DNA from: Plazaster borealis
Taxonomy: Eukaryota; Echinodermata; Asteroidea; Forcipulatida; Labidiasteridae
Length of the DNA: 64,000 bases
Direction of reading: 5' to 3'
Assembly: GCA_021014325.1 (NCBI GenBank)
Contig: CM037462.1
Location: 21,720,135-21,784,134, forward strand
The stretch's first letter is position 1. Every line of letters begins with the position of its first letter. Of the stretch, positions 1 to 12,330 are shown one piece after another. Made by a program: the position numbers and the translations under genes. Under the pieces are notes generated by a model, which was given only the letters and a program-made list of their open reading frames with translations, searched no databases and was not told the DNA's origin.

Positions 1-1796
1 AGCTTTCTGAAAGTCTTTAAGAATTGTTTGAAGGGGCACCAGAGCCAAGACAGAGGCAACACTTAGAAGCCCCTGAAGCCTTGGTGTCATTCCAGGCCAG
101 CAAAGCAACAGTTAAGGCAAAAACTTGCAACAACTTCTTTTTAGAAATTTCAAATACTTCATTGTACAAAATATCTCATTTAAATGTATCACTTCAAGTC
201 TTTTTTACTTTTTTTGTTTTGTTACTTTTAATAATATTTTTACAGGCAGTTAATATTATTTTATGATAAAATACATCTCTGAGATTTGTTTTGATTTGTT
301 TTGTTAACCTTTTTTACTGGCAGGTGGAAACAGGTCTTTTGTATATTTAAACAATAATAATATTTTAACGATGACCACATACTACACGTTCCTTGCTAGG
401 GTTCAGTTTACGATGCTCAATTAGACTTTGTGAATAGAGACTGTGAATAGAGACCTGCTGGGGGTGGGTTTAGCTCCAGTGTCTCCAAAATGTGGTGGTA
501 CTGCGTAAAATAAAATATCCTTGGTCGTTCAAATATCTATTTAATATGTAAATGTGATGGCCGCACAAAATAAAATTTAGTCTCTGGTCTGCTTTAGGTT
601 TAACTTGGACCCAGTAGGGCCAGATTTTTTACTTCAATTCTTTTTGGCTGTAACCCTACATGTACACTAAGCCTGATTGGTGGGATAGGCTTATAAATTG
701 AAACGCAAGACATCCAAGTTGCTTGCTTACAATTTATTTTATGGAGTCTTCGAAAAAGTGTGAAATGTCGTAGAAAGGTGATAATTGGAGGGGAGTGGGG
801 AATATGGCTTGAATCAGAATAAGAGCAAGGCAGTTTCTCTGGAGGGAAATGTAAAGTTGTACTGGAACATTTCATGGGGGCATCAAGGCAATGAGCAAGG
901 GGTTGGAGGCAGTTGTCTCGGTTGCCTCTGTCTCCGACCTGCAGATGGACTGATGAGGGAGGGTTTAATCACATTATATGAGAAACTTTAAATCCTGCTA
1001 AATCTTGTGTAGAGATTACAACCAAATCTGTTGCAGAGAATACTGGACTTTGATTGTGCCATTAAATGTGTCAAGTCACTTCTGCTGGTACTACCATGCT
1101 TCTCGTATGAACCACAGTTTTACTTGGTACATGTAGGTGTTAACTATTGTCTTTCCTTGAGTGCATCAATAGCAATCATAATAATTTAGGAGGCTAATCA
1201 TCCTTACTGGCAGCTGAGAAGCTGAATTGCGAAGGACGCGGCTACAATCTGGTCCAGAAGCTGGCATGCAAGGCGCCTTTGGCAGCCAGCCACATCGACC
1301 CAATAATCCAAATTGTTTATGTGCTGTGAAAGTGTGAACTTTACATTGTGTGTTAAAATTGTATGTTGAAAATACTTGGTTTACCTACATGTAGATGTAC
1401 ATTACCAGAAACTAGTTTTTTATTTTGTTCAGTAAGCCAGCATTCAGGTTTTCATGGCATGACAAGTGATTGGAAGGACCACGTTCTGCTGATGCGCAAT
1501 AATGGTCTTGTCTTGTCGCTGTCAATATTCCTCAGCAGTAGGCCTACTTAGCAGTTCAAATACTTAAAAAATCATTCATGGGAGTTTGAATTCTACTCAA
1601 TGACATTTTCATTAGACATTTGATTGATATTATTAATAAAACAAGGGTGTCCAAGGGTCTGATATTGTAAGGTAGAAATCTACATTGCAAGCATCTCTTT
1701 GTTCAGGCTGTTTACCACAAGAGGAAATATCCATTGTTCATCCGAGCCTCATATCCGTTTGTAATTTGTTAAACGATACTTGAATTGTATTTCTTA
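1..1796. other. No gene seen; dispersed repeat fragments
   Basis: Two fragments of a repeat rich in gggcaccaaggc-type words lie at about 24-105 and 820-945. The second resembles 2750-2873. A GC-richer patch at about 1208-1330 is unexplained. No ERMP1 N-terminal exon was recognised. Confidence 0.6.
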
Positions 1797-1984
1797 GGGC
1801 CTTGTCACATGAGGCAACTCGGAGGCAACCAACTGCAGGGAATGCTACAGGACTGCTTTGGTAGCACAAGAGTATTTTTTTCAATGTCTTACGATCTGTG
1901 AATTTTCAAATGTGAATTATGGATTTTCTTCTTGGAGATTGCCTGGAACTGGTTGCCTGTAAATTGCCTCGTGTGACATGGCCC
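1797..1984. mobile_element. Harbinger-like MITE, copy 1
   Basis: Ends GGGCCTTGTCACATGAGGCA and TGCCTCGTGTGACATGGCCC are inverted repeats. Inner parts (ggaggcaaccaactgca, ggttgcctgtaaattgcc) are also inverted. It is flanked by a TTA-like 3-base duplication. A related copy is at about 46148-46357. The GGGCC ends and TWA target fit PIF/Harbinger MITEs. Confidence 0.75.
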
Positions 1985-4953
1985 TTATAACTCCATGGTA
2001 TAAGGCCACATAACAACAAATAATTTGTTGAGCAGAGCGTCCTTTTTTTTAAGGGTGGGGGTGGGAGGGCGTTTTTTTTCTTTTTCTTTTTAATTGAGTT
2101 TTGTTGACATGGCAAAATATGAAATAAAACTGGAAAGAAATCATCCAAATCACTATCAGAGGGTTTGTGTGATTTTGATGTTTACTTATTGTTTTGTTAA
2201 ACCCATTTAACTCCTACATGTAGATGACATTTTCTGTATACATTTTCAATAAACTAAAACGCAGTGTAGCCTAAGTAAATTTTTGGAAGAATTGTTCTTG
2301 TTTTTCCATCATAAATAACCTTTCTTCAAACATATTTTCAAACCTAACTGTGTGTGCGCCATAGGAACGGATCAAAATTTGACTGAAAAGATAATTGAAA
2401 ATGCCGTTTTTATGATTTAAAAAAATAAAATAAAAAGGGAGGGGGGTCAGGGGTTTTGTAGGGTCAGGCGGGGACGATCAACAATTGGGTTTTTTTATGT
2501 GGCCTAATAATATAAATAATGATACAGTGTATTCCTCTATTCCACTACACCAGCCTATGTCATACATCACTGATCAATGATCATTGAGTGAGCCTACACA
2601 GAGGTCAAAACTAAGCCGCCATTGATGATGCCAAACAAAGAAAGCGTGTACGCACCTCAACCTCTGTGAGGGCGCTGTTTGGGCTTGTGATTTCATTTGC
2701 AAGGGGTCTAATTTTGATTGCCACAACTGAAATAATTCCGCTCATGTAAGGGCAAGGTAGTTTTTTCTGGTATAGGGCATTTAAGAGAAATTTCTTCTGG
2801 AACATTTCAAGGGGCACCAAGGCATTGAGCAGGGGCAATTGTCTCTATTGCCTTCGTGAAGTTTCAGACCTGAAATAGACTGTGCAAGTCTCATTCGTGT
2901 TCGCACGAGACTTGCACGTTCTATTGTGTAACTGCACAAATCCCTGTCAAAACAATTTGTGTTTTTGTTCTCCCGCTAAAAAGGGACTTTTTCTACCAAT
3001 TTTGTTGTTTCATGGGGTGTTTCCTGAAAATTAGGAAAATGGAAATGAATTAACTCTTCCAGAAGCCATGTGTTTTAAAAATAACATTAAAAATCTGCTT
3101 AATCTGTTTGTAAGCAAGGGGGAGAGATAAGAGTGTACTGAAGTGCAAAAACTGTCCCAGGCAGAAAGCAGACTAACTGCAGAGTTTCAAGCATGCAGGA
3201 AGTGTTGTAGAACACTCACTATGTAAACAGTGTGATATCCTGTAGTCAGCTGCAATATCTATTGTCCCTTCTCAATAAAACATAAACCCATTGTTAAGAA
3301 AGATTAATGTCGGTCAAGAACCATGGAAGTAGTTTGGGGGGGGGCTATATCCTTTGATAATTTTGTGCAGTTTTTCTCTCTTATTTTCTACTTTTGTTTA
3401 TTTATTTCCATTGTTATCCTCCTGTTACTGTGTATGTATTTTTCTCGTGATGTTCTTGCTGTGTTTTATCCGAATAAATTCAAATCAAATCAGAATGCAC
3501 CTTGTTATGTATAGAGTCTGACCATGGAGGAAGGAAATGGTCTGACATAGTGCAAAATGTTAATTAAAGGGGCTGTGTCGCCTGTGACTGATGGATTTAT
3601 GAACTCTCACTCACTTACTGCACTTTCCATAGACGGAGGGAACGCGCACGTGCAGTAACAAGGACTGCTTTGATCATGACGACACATCCCCTTTAAGAAC
3701 TCTGCTTGATGTGAACTCAAAGGGATACATTGCACAATGTGATATCAGAACATTCTAATTGTATTCCAACCATGGAGATGGTGAGGAAATTGAACCATGT
3801 TTGTTGGAGATTACTTTAAAGTAACTGTGTAGGCTAGATCAATTAAGTGCCACTAAGGGATTTTTCAGCCTGATAATGCACACAAAGAGATAAATATGGA
3901 TTTTTGTCACCTAATGGAAGCACCTACATTAGGATTAATTCACTCTTTTGTTTGTCCTGACTATTTACAATATGTACATGTAATACGATGCATTTCCTTT
4001 TAAAAACTACATGTACTTACTAACGACTGTAACAGCTACTGTTGTTCCCACCCTACATGTATCTGTCCTATCCTCCAAAATCCTCTTCAGGAATTTGTCT
4101 GACCTTGTAGGATCATTTAAAAATGTAGTCATAATATTAAATAATAGTGTTAGCCAGAGGGGTGTCTGTGTGTCTTTTGGACACCCTGTTTTAAATTTGG
4201 ACACCCTGTTTTATCTGTCAGTTACATGTAAATGTATTGAAAGTGAACAATTTGGACACCAAGTTTTTAAATTTCCAGCAAATTTGGACACCCTTTTACC
4301 AAATCCTGGCTAAAACCTTGGGTACATACATGTACATGTACATGTACCAGACAGTACTAATCTTATCCAAGTCCAAACATTTGGATGTTGATTTGTAGAG
4401 TGGAGTATCATGGAAGATTCTGGAGGCTGGGTCTCTAGCTAAACACACTGTTGGGTTAGGGTTTTCCTTTTTTCTTTGGTTAGGTTACAAATAAAATGCA
4501 GTCTGTATGAGTCTAATAGACTACATGTATGTCACCTTGTGTTTAGAAAGATGGAAAGAGTGACTGTACATTCCAGGTCATTTCCTGGCAGGCAAGGTCA
4601 TTTGAGAATGTTACATGTTGTCATTATTTACCACAGCAAACTGAACATGTTTTGTGATTCCTTCATAACAAAAGTTGAACAAAATCATAGGTGCATTTAA
4701 AAAAAGGTTTTATGTTTTCCCTCCATCAGATTTTATGTTTTCTAAACCAACAGACCCCCCCCCCCATATTTTAATTAATTTTGGAAGCTTTCTGTTCTTT
4801 GAAATCCTCAAGATTTTAGATTTTGTCGTAAAATGTCTTTGAAAGTACAAAAGAAGAAGTTTCATTGGGAAACTTTAGCGTAGTCGTAGGCCTATAGCCT
4901 GTGTCTGGGGGCCCTTTGTAGAATTCTGTGGTAGATATCAAAAGGTCATGTCA
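1985..4953. other. No gene seen; scattered repeat fragments
   Basis: Contains a dispersed-repeat fragment at about 2750-2873 and short TTTGGACACC repeats at about 4178-4300. There is also a hairpin of gactgtgcaagtctc and gagacttgcac at about 2878-2925, and tacatgtacatg runs. No exon-like segment stands out. Confidence 0.6.
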
Positions 4954-5013
4954 ACTGACATCTTGCCATGGGCTTGACCTCTGTGCCCCCACCAACACTT
5001 TCCAAATTGAATA

Positions 5014-5475
5014 GACTGTGCAAGTCTCGCGCACATTCAAACTTTAATGGAGTATTACGTGGGCGGGATTTTGTTTCGTCAATTTAATAATTTAGTTTAA
5101 CATAGTTTATAGCCATGAAAATTATATATGATTGAAAAGCTAAGTGATAAACAATATGAAAGTAAAACCAATTCAACAAAATAACGAAGAAAACAGAGAA
5201 TAGGACTTGACCTCCGTTTCTGGTTACTTGTAAAAAATTGAGAATGCTGCCCAACTGACGGTCATGTTGTCATTAAACCTACGTGATAGATGCACACATT
5301 TGTGCGTGATTGGCAAATATAAGCATCCTTGTCCCAAGTTTAAATTTTGCTTTAATGTTAATTTGAACAAATTATTTGTATTATACCAATAAATATTGAA
5401 AATTTAATTAAATAACAACTTGCTATGGGTATTTTTATTTTCAAGAATTTTTTTTATAAATATAATTGCACAGTC
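5014..5475. mobile_element. MITE with TA duplication (GACTGTGCAA ends)
   Basis: Ends GACTGTGCAAG and TTGCACAGTC, flanked by TA at 5012-5013 and 5476-5477. The other arm of the large inverted repeat lacks it, which supports insertion. The short ends and TA target suggest a Tc1/mariner relative. Confidence 0.65.
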
Positions 5476-5565
5476 TATAGACATGTTGGTAGTAGAATCC
5501 ACATTGAAAATGAACTGGCAGACATTCTGAATGATCCAGGAATTGAAATTACTTTTCAAAATTGA

Positions 5566-6524
5566 CAGGCCTCAAATTTCACAATTTTTAGGGCAAGGCC
5601 ACTTTGGCCTTGGAGCAGTCCAAATTTTGGAGGGCACCAAGGCCATTAGAAAGGGCACCAAGGCCAAAATGTGAAAACAAAAAAGGCACGAAGGCCATTA
5701 AATTATGAGAGTTGAAAAACAAAATAAAACCATAATGCACACGACTTTGTTGCATTTTTCTTTGTTGTATTTACCCTTCAACAAAATTTAAAAATTGGCC
5801 AGAGGTTCCCCTATGGGTGGTGAACCCAGTGAAACAATTTACATGAGTAAGATATTAATAAATCATATCTTATTTATGAAACTGTTAAGGATTTCTAAGT
5901 CAAAATAAAAATAATAAATAAGGTCACAAAAATTACCACCAAAAGAAGTTTAGTTTCTTGCATTCAGCAGCAGAGTTTTCAAACTGATCCTTCACTGATC
6001 ACTTCAAGCACTGTGTTATTGGCGAATTACCCCGAAAAGTTTTCCTAGGAGACGTTCCATTCACTGAGTTTTCGGTCCGTCCATTCACAAACTGCTGTTA
6101 CAGAGCGACAATTCAAACGAAAGAGGGCGCTCATGACAACAGCGCCCTCTGTTGTTCAAGGGATCGTATTAGACTGGTCCCTTGTTAAAGCGGGACGTCA
6201 GCAGTTTGGGCTATTGGTTTGTGTGCAGTGTTTGCGGCATAGCGTCGCGGTGATGAACAACAAGTTGCGTTGAATCTCCGTTGCGCCATCCGTTATTGTA
6301 CCGCAACTCATCATCCCCTCATGAATATATTTCGCTGGATAATAATTATTTTACCTCCCCACATCGTCGGCCGAAAAACAAAAAAATATGTAAAAAGGGC
6401 ACGACGGCCATCGGGGGAAAAGGGCACGGCAATTACGGCCGTGAAGAAGGTATTTTTTTCGAGGGGCACCACGGCCAGTTGCAAGGGCACCGACCGCCAT
6501 GGCCGCCGTGAAATTTGAGGCCTG
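5566..6524. mobile_element. CAGGCCT-ended DNA transposon, 959 bp, 6-bp duplication aattga
   Basis: Ends CAGGCCTCAAATTTCAC and GTGAAATTTGAGGCCTG are perfect inverted repeats. It is flanked by aattga at 5560-5565 and 6525-6530. The interior has many ggcac(c/g)a(a/c)ggcc words, an inner hairpin of agagggcgct and agcgccctct at about 6122-6155, and no long reading frame. It is non-autonomous. An unoccupied copy of the target lies at 8857-8862 (inverted). Confidence 0.85.
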
Positions 6525-9156
6525 AATTGACATTCATTTCAGCAGTGTAAATGATGCAAACAATTATCGTACTTAAAAGAAATGTTTTTGAGATTTTTAC
6601 TCTGGTAGGCTCGAAACATGATGCCATTACCACTTTATGATTAAAAAACCTTAACAAAAACCTCCCCAAAAACGACAACTTTAAAAAAATTGCCAGTGAG
6701 GATTGGAGAATTTTCAAGTGTATGAACTGTGAATTGAAAATTCTTGCAGTCTTAAGTTTAGGCTTAATGTACATGTAAGCTCAAATCCCGCTTAATAAAA
6801 AAAGCATAATATCTGGTCGTATGTAAGAATAGATTGTGGATTAGACTATAGACTGCCCAAAGGTCCTTGCCTTGTGTTGAGATGCCACAGAGCAAGGGTT
6901 AGACTGTGGGTAGACCATTGACTGGGGGGGGGTCCTAGCGCATTCTAATCTTCAATATCAATGCAGTGGGGTAGATTTGAAGGGCTCAATAGGGATGACT
7001 CATCTGTATGGGAGCCCCAGAGGCACAAACCATTAAAAAAAAACATGTCATTAAATTATTCATCAATCCAGCTTTTTCTGGCAACATAATTAGCCCCAAA
7101 CTTAAAGAGCTTTTGTGGAGTAAATGAATCTAATTACATGTATGAGAAGTAGTTTCTTGCAGACTACTCAGCTTTGTTCAATTAGGAAAGTGATTTATAG
7201 CTAAACAGCTAGGGTGAATGCACTTGAGGCTAGTTCATTCATCCTGAAGGCTGAGTACATTTAAAGGGTGTACAACATGATTGGTAAGACTAAAAATATG
7301 ATTGTTCACAGATTTGCACGTAAATTACATGGTATAAAGATGGTCATGGTGGAAAACTTCCCTTGAAATATTTTTGCATGAAATGCTTTAGTTTTTGAGA
7401 AATTAGAGGATAACAATTAGTTTTTATCTCGCGAGTCCAAAACCCAATGATTCAAAGAAATGAAAACATATAAAGGCAAGGGGTCTTTCACTGTTTTGTT
7501 GTGACTCTGAGGACCGATTTAGCTTAAATTTTCACAGGTTTGTTATTTCATGGATATGTTGGGTTACACAAAGAGTGGATACTGGTCTTTGACAATTACC
7601 AACTGACCACCAATGTTGTACACATGTATGCTTTACACAAACAAATAAATAAGTTCAACATTTTGGGGGGTTTTCTTCAAAATTTGCGTTTTACATCTTT
7701 TTATTCTTACATTTATGGGTATTAAATATCCAGGAACAGGTATAATATTAGCTTAAGATGGATTTCAGCTTCCATTTAACCTATTCATTAAATTTTAGAC
7801 TGCAAGAATTTTAAATTCAAAGTTCATGCACAATGAAAATTCCCCAATTCACACTAGCAAATTTTGTAAGTTGTTGGTTTTGGGAATTTTTTTACAAACA
7901 AAAATTATTCTGGAAAAACAAAATATTTAGTTTTGTAGTAGGCCTATCATAAAAGTATCCGCTTATAGTACCTGATTTTAAGGAGAAATAGTTTATTTGT
8001 TTTACTTTGGTTTTACTTCTTTGATATTGCGTTTAAGTTTTCATCCTCGCAAAGTTCGCGAAATTAAATGTGCAACTGTTAAGGCCCCCCAAAATGTTCA
8101 GTTTGCCCAATTCAATTCAACCAAAAAAAACCAGCAAGTGACAAAAAAATGCTCCAAAATCCACCAAAGACCTCTAAAGTATACTTTTTTTGGCTAAAAA
8201 TGATGTCCCCGACTTCTGTTGTGAGTTCATCTGTTGAGCGCATTCAAGGGATTTGCATAATGAGTTGGGTAAAATCGTGCGCAATCTACATTTTGCGCTC
8301 TGCAGATTTTGTAGCGACAAAATTGTGCGCAATCTTCAGATTGTGCTTTGGAGGTATGGCAGCTCAAGGTGCTGATTAGGCAAAATTGTACGCAATTTTC
8401 AGATTGTGCAAATCTGTAGAATGCGCTCAACACGCATTGAATTGTGGGTATTTTTCGCTCGGTCGTCCGTAGGAACCGGGTCACACAAGATGGCCATGGA
8501 TCACAAAATAAGGAGACTCAATCAAATCATGGAGATATCGGTAAATTTTTCTTGATGTGTTCTGGTTTTTGTTTCAATTTTGTTTAAAACATGTTATGTT
8601 CTCTAAAAAGATTTACGTATGTTTAGACTGGAAGCTTACGAACAGTGGGTAGAAAATAAATTTTATTTTCACAAATGTTTATAATATTTTTACGGATGCA
8701 AGGTTTTTGCACGGATGGTCGGGTTACCGTAAACAAACAATTATTTTTATTAGGCATAATGGCATCATGTTTCGAGCCTACCAGAGTATTCATCTCAAAA
8801 AAATTGTTTTTAAAGTACAATAATTGTTTGCATCTTTTTACACTGCTGAATTAATGTCAATTTTGAAAAGGAATTTCATTCCTGTATCGTTCAGAATGTC
8901 TTTTTGGAAAATGTTGAAGGGGGCACAGAGGTCAAACCCAAAGCAAGATGTCAATTGCCAGACCTAAGACTGCTTCAACACATAACTTCCACTGTGCACT
9001 ACACTGGCTCCCAGTGAACCTTTTGGAAATGCTTGAACTCTGAATCTTTGTCAACCAACATGAGAGCATAAGTTATACACAAAATCACAGATGGCAAAAC
9101 ACTTTGCCAGCCAAATTCAACAAGATCAGCTGGCCATGTTGCTTCATGGCTATATA

Positions 9157-9807
9157 CAGGGTGGTTAAACAAAAAGTGTACCCACTTTTGACAGCCATTT
9201 TCACCTACTTACCTATAAGCTTTTACAATTATTTTTGTATTTTATGAAAGTGGTGACTGTTGAGCATTAGTGGTGAAAAAATCTAAGAATTATCAGTTAT
9301 TTTGTTTTCAAAATATAGTAGTTTAAAGATATCATTTGCAAAATTGATTTGTCCACAGAGGTTTTCTTATCTCAGCTTGACTAATACATGTACTTCTGAA
9401 TACACCAAAGATAGCATCTTTTCTTTTGTGATCTTTTTAATAATAAATAAGCACTAAATAAGAGTATTTAGTTAGCTAATGAAGTTTCTGCCTTCTACAT
9501 GAAGTCCTTTATATATGTACATGTATAGCGATACACATACTTCATGGATTTGAAAGTCCTTGATCAATTACTGTTGGCCAGTGTGGATGGAGTTGAAAGA
9601 GCATTCGTGGACAAATCAGTTTTGCTAACAGGATACTTTTAAACTGTCATATTTTGAACAAAAAATATCTGATTTCTTAGATTTGTTCACTACCAATGCT
9701 TAACAGTCACCACTTTCATATAATCCAAACATAATTGTAAAAACTTATAAGTAAGTAGGTAACTATGGCTATCAAATATGGGTACACTCTATTTTTGAAC
9801 CACCCTG
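9157..9807. mobile_element. Mariner-like foldback element, long inverted repeats, 651 bp
   Basis: Ends CAGGGTGGTTAAACAAAAAG and TTTTTGAACCACCCTG, flanked by TA at 9155-9156 and 9808-9809. The inverted repeats extend about 200 bases inward (for example ttgtccacagag / tcgtggacaaatca). No transposase frame is present. CAGGGTG ends with a TA target fit a Tc1/mariner-derived MITE. Confidence 0.82.
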
Positions 9808-10441
9808 TACTGGGCCAAGACTTTTGAACAACCTACATGTACATGTAGCCCTTCTAACTCTGCCAATCAACCTCTGTAGATGTCTTCAAGAAGCAACTCA
9901 AGACTGAATTAATTAGATTTGTTAAGAGCTTTGTAATTAGTACTTGTTTAATTTGATTGTACAAGTACAATGCCTTGATGTAGCTGATCTAATACAGTGT
10001 TATTAATCATCTCTTACAGTCAGTCGAAGTAAAATGATTGAATTGCTCAGGTTCTTTAGCGTTTTAAAGTTTATCGACTATGTGTAACTTGCGGTTTTTT
10101 TTATTAGCTTTTTACTTTATCTGTAACCACTGTGCAATTCAGCCTCTGGGCTGCAGTATGGTGTGAACAAACCAATAATAATAATTCATACTACGTATAA
10201 TGTACAAACATTACATAAATTTGCTATCAATGTGAGGACTTTCCTTTGTTCCTCTAACTTAACACTCTACAAAGACTAAGCGCATGAAAAAAACTGAGGA
10301 CGTAAAAATACAAAGGATGTGTTCCTTTGTTCTGCTGTTCCCTCTCTGCTGTTAATAATAATACTAATAATAATTATTATTTATTATTATTATTATGAAA
10401 AAAGTGAGGACGTAAAAATACAAAGGATTCCAATGTGAATG
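9808..10441. other. No gene seen; short duplicated segments and a (TTA)n tract
   Basis: Contains a repeated segment gaggacgtaaaaatacaaag at about 10297 and 10406. There is an ATT-rich microsatellite at about 10353-10396. A stretch at about 10318-10353 reappears at about 13189-13224, beyond the LTR element. Confidence 0.65.
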
Positions 10442-11281
10442 TGTGACATGGCTGGATAATCCTTATGATTTTTGTACTTGTTTACTTTCTCCTGATTTCT
10501 TGTTAAGTTTTTTGCTGTAAATTCATTGTAGTTTTCATTTTTGTATTTTAAACATTGTTGAGGACAACAATGGGTTTAAGTAGTGACGAGTGTGACAGAA
10601 GTAGGAAAACCTTTGTTCAGTAGGAGACCAGTTACCCTTCCACTGTTTATGTTTCCAATTTAATCTCTTCTAGCACCCTGTACAAGTTAATTTCTAGGAA
10701 TGTTCTGTTATAAACAACCCTCTTGCTTAATCCTTAATCCTTGTAGTGGTTAGTCACCCCTGTAATTTACTTCAGATAGCAGCCTGGCAGCGCAAGGGGA
10801 ACACTCCACATTTATGTGTTCTCCCACCATCACGATTGATTTTTATGTATAACAACTTCATATTCTAAGTTTTGCCTGCGTCAAGTAATCACTGCTATGG
10901 ACTCGGTTTTAAAGCCATTTTGATTTTAATTTGTAACCTTCTTTGGCACTGTGTTTTGTTTTGTTGTTTTTAGTGATTTAAATTCTGTTAGTTCAGTAGT
11001 GTTACGTTGGTCTTGGTTAAGATTTCACTCGATTTATTGTTGTACATTGAATCACTGGTCTTGCTTCTGGTCATCGCTTTGTATTCAATAAAGGTGTTTT
11101 TATTATTTTTTTATTGAGGAAACCTACAAATTGAGTCACTGTCCCACTTTTTGCATTTCCTCGCGTCTTTACCCTATCCGATCTTGGTTTTTCTCATTTG
11201 TTCAAGCGAGTACCCCAACAGTTAGTGTTTTTATTAGTTTTATTCATCAGTTTTCTAAGTGATCCATTTTTCCGGGTTACA
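10442..11281 (+). repeat. 5' LTR (840 bp)
   Basis: Begins TGTGACATGG and ends TTACA. It contains cattcaataaaggtg at about 11084-11100, a plausible polyadenylation signal. It matches the 3' LTR base for base over almost its whole length. Confidence 0.92.
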
Positions 11282-11287
11282 TTTTTT

Positions 11288-11305
11288 TGGTGGAAGATCC
11301 GGGTA
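11288..11305 (+). other. Candidate tRNA primer-binding site
   Basis: TGGTGGAAGATCCGGGTA lies 6 bases after the 5' LTR and starts with the TGG that pairs with a tRNA CCA end. I do not recognise which tRNA it matches. Confidence 0.5.
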
Positions 11306-11392
11306 GGGTTTATGTTCCTTTAGAACTTAGCCAGGTTTTGTGAAAAGTAGGGACGGTCATTAGTTTTAGGGTTACGAACACAGTGCCAGAGT

Positions 11393-12220
11393 TTGGAAGC
11401 ATTTTATTTCACTATGGTTGTGGGGCCAAGTTCCACAATTTTGCCCGACGGGACACCATTCATCTCTCCTCCCCCTGGATTTGGTTGTTTCGATGAAATT
11501 CTTCAACCAGTGGTTAAGCCATTATTGACCACCCTTCAGATGTGTGGTTTTGACCCACAACCAGCAGAAAGGCCCTCAGTTCCGTTGATGGAGGAGCCTG
11601 CTCAGGAAAAGAACCTGCTCGAGACGGTAAAGGATCTTCTTGGAGAGATCGTTGCTCAGCAGCAACGACAAGGAGAACTGTTGCAGAGACTGCAGATGCA
11701 GATGGACGGTCATCAGCGCCAGAGGAGTCGTTCTGCTTGGTGCAGTAAAGTACCCAGAAGTTGCCAGAGGCAATGGCGAATGTTTGATGGCAAGTCCACA
11801 CCAACAACAGTTTATTATAGTCCGTCGTCGTTTCAGCAGGTAGATTCAACCCCAGCAGCGGAGGACGCAATCCTTCCTACTTTTTCTCCTGACGTGAAAT
11901 CAGCCCAAATTAAAGATACTGTCATCTCCAGAGTCGTGAAATTGAAATCTTCTGCAGAAAGGAAGCCTAGCCCTCATCAGCTGAAAAAGGAGCCAGGAGC
12001 AGTGAAGAGGCTGATGCATATATGGGACAGCCTGATGGTGAAGAAGGGAGTGCTTTACTATAAGCAGACCGACAGTGGAGATAACACTCTGACTCATTAC
12101 CTAGAAGTCTTGCCAAAGTCTTTGAGGTGGCAAACTTTGCACAACCTGCAAATTTCACATAATGTTATGGGGTTTCGGGAGATTATGCGTATTGCCCGAC
12201 AAATTTATTTTTGGCCTTGA
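11393..12220 (+). pseudogene. Retrotransposon gag-integrase remnant frame (275 aa)
   Basis: An open frame that starts MEAFYFTMVVGPSSTILPDG at the normal place for gag. It has a coiled-coil-like stretch (LLGEIVAQQQRQGELLQRLQ, residues about 82-101). It ends with an integrase zinc-binding-like segment: LYYKQTDSGDNTLTHYLEVL, LRWQTLHNLQISHNVMGFRE, RIARQIYFWP. The spacing of His-His and the YFWP end fit Ty3/gypsy integrase N-termini, but the usual paired Cys are not visible. The central pol genes have been deleted, joining the two ends in frame. Whether it still makes protein is unknown. Confidence 0.75.
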
Positions 12221-12330
12221 TTTTTGTATAGTTGATTTCTTGTTAATTTTTTTTGCTGTAAATTCATTGTAGTTTTAATTTTTGTATTTTAAACATTGTT
12301 GAGGACAACAATGATTTTAGCTGCGGTGAG

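Larger units (their letters stand above)
4954..8962. repeat. Large imperfect inverted repeat (about 4 kb) with nested insertions
   Basis: The left arm starts near tgacatcttgccatgggcttgacctctgtgcccccacc. The right arm ends with the reverse complement (gggggcacagaggtcaaacccaaagcaagatgtca). Further paired blocks are 5505-5565/8860-8905, 6525-6625/8760-8856, 6690-6770/7795-7868 and nearby. Insertions at 5014-5475 and 5566-6524 enlarge the left arm, and about 7920-8745 the right. The centre, about 7260-7560, resembles a MITE family seen elsewhere. It looks like an old foldback transposon. Confidence 0.72.

Noticed and set aside
6270..6518. Overlapping basic reading frames inside the 5566-6524 transposon
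   Set aside because: Their composition comes from ggcac-aaggcc repeats. No transposase motif is visible, and the frames are short.
11514..12158. Several reading frames on the minus strand opposite the retrotransposon
   Set aside because: They are frame shadows of the gag-integrase frame and have no recognisable domain.
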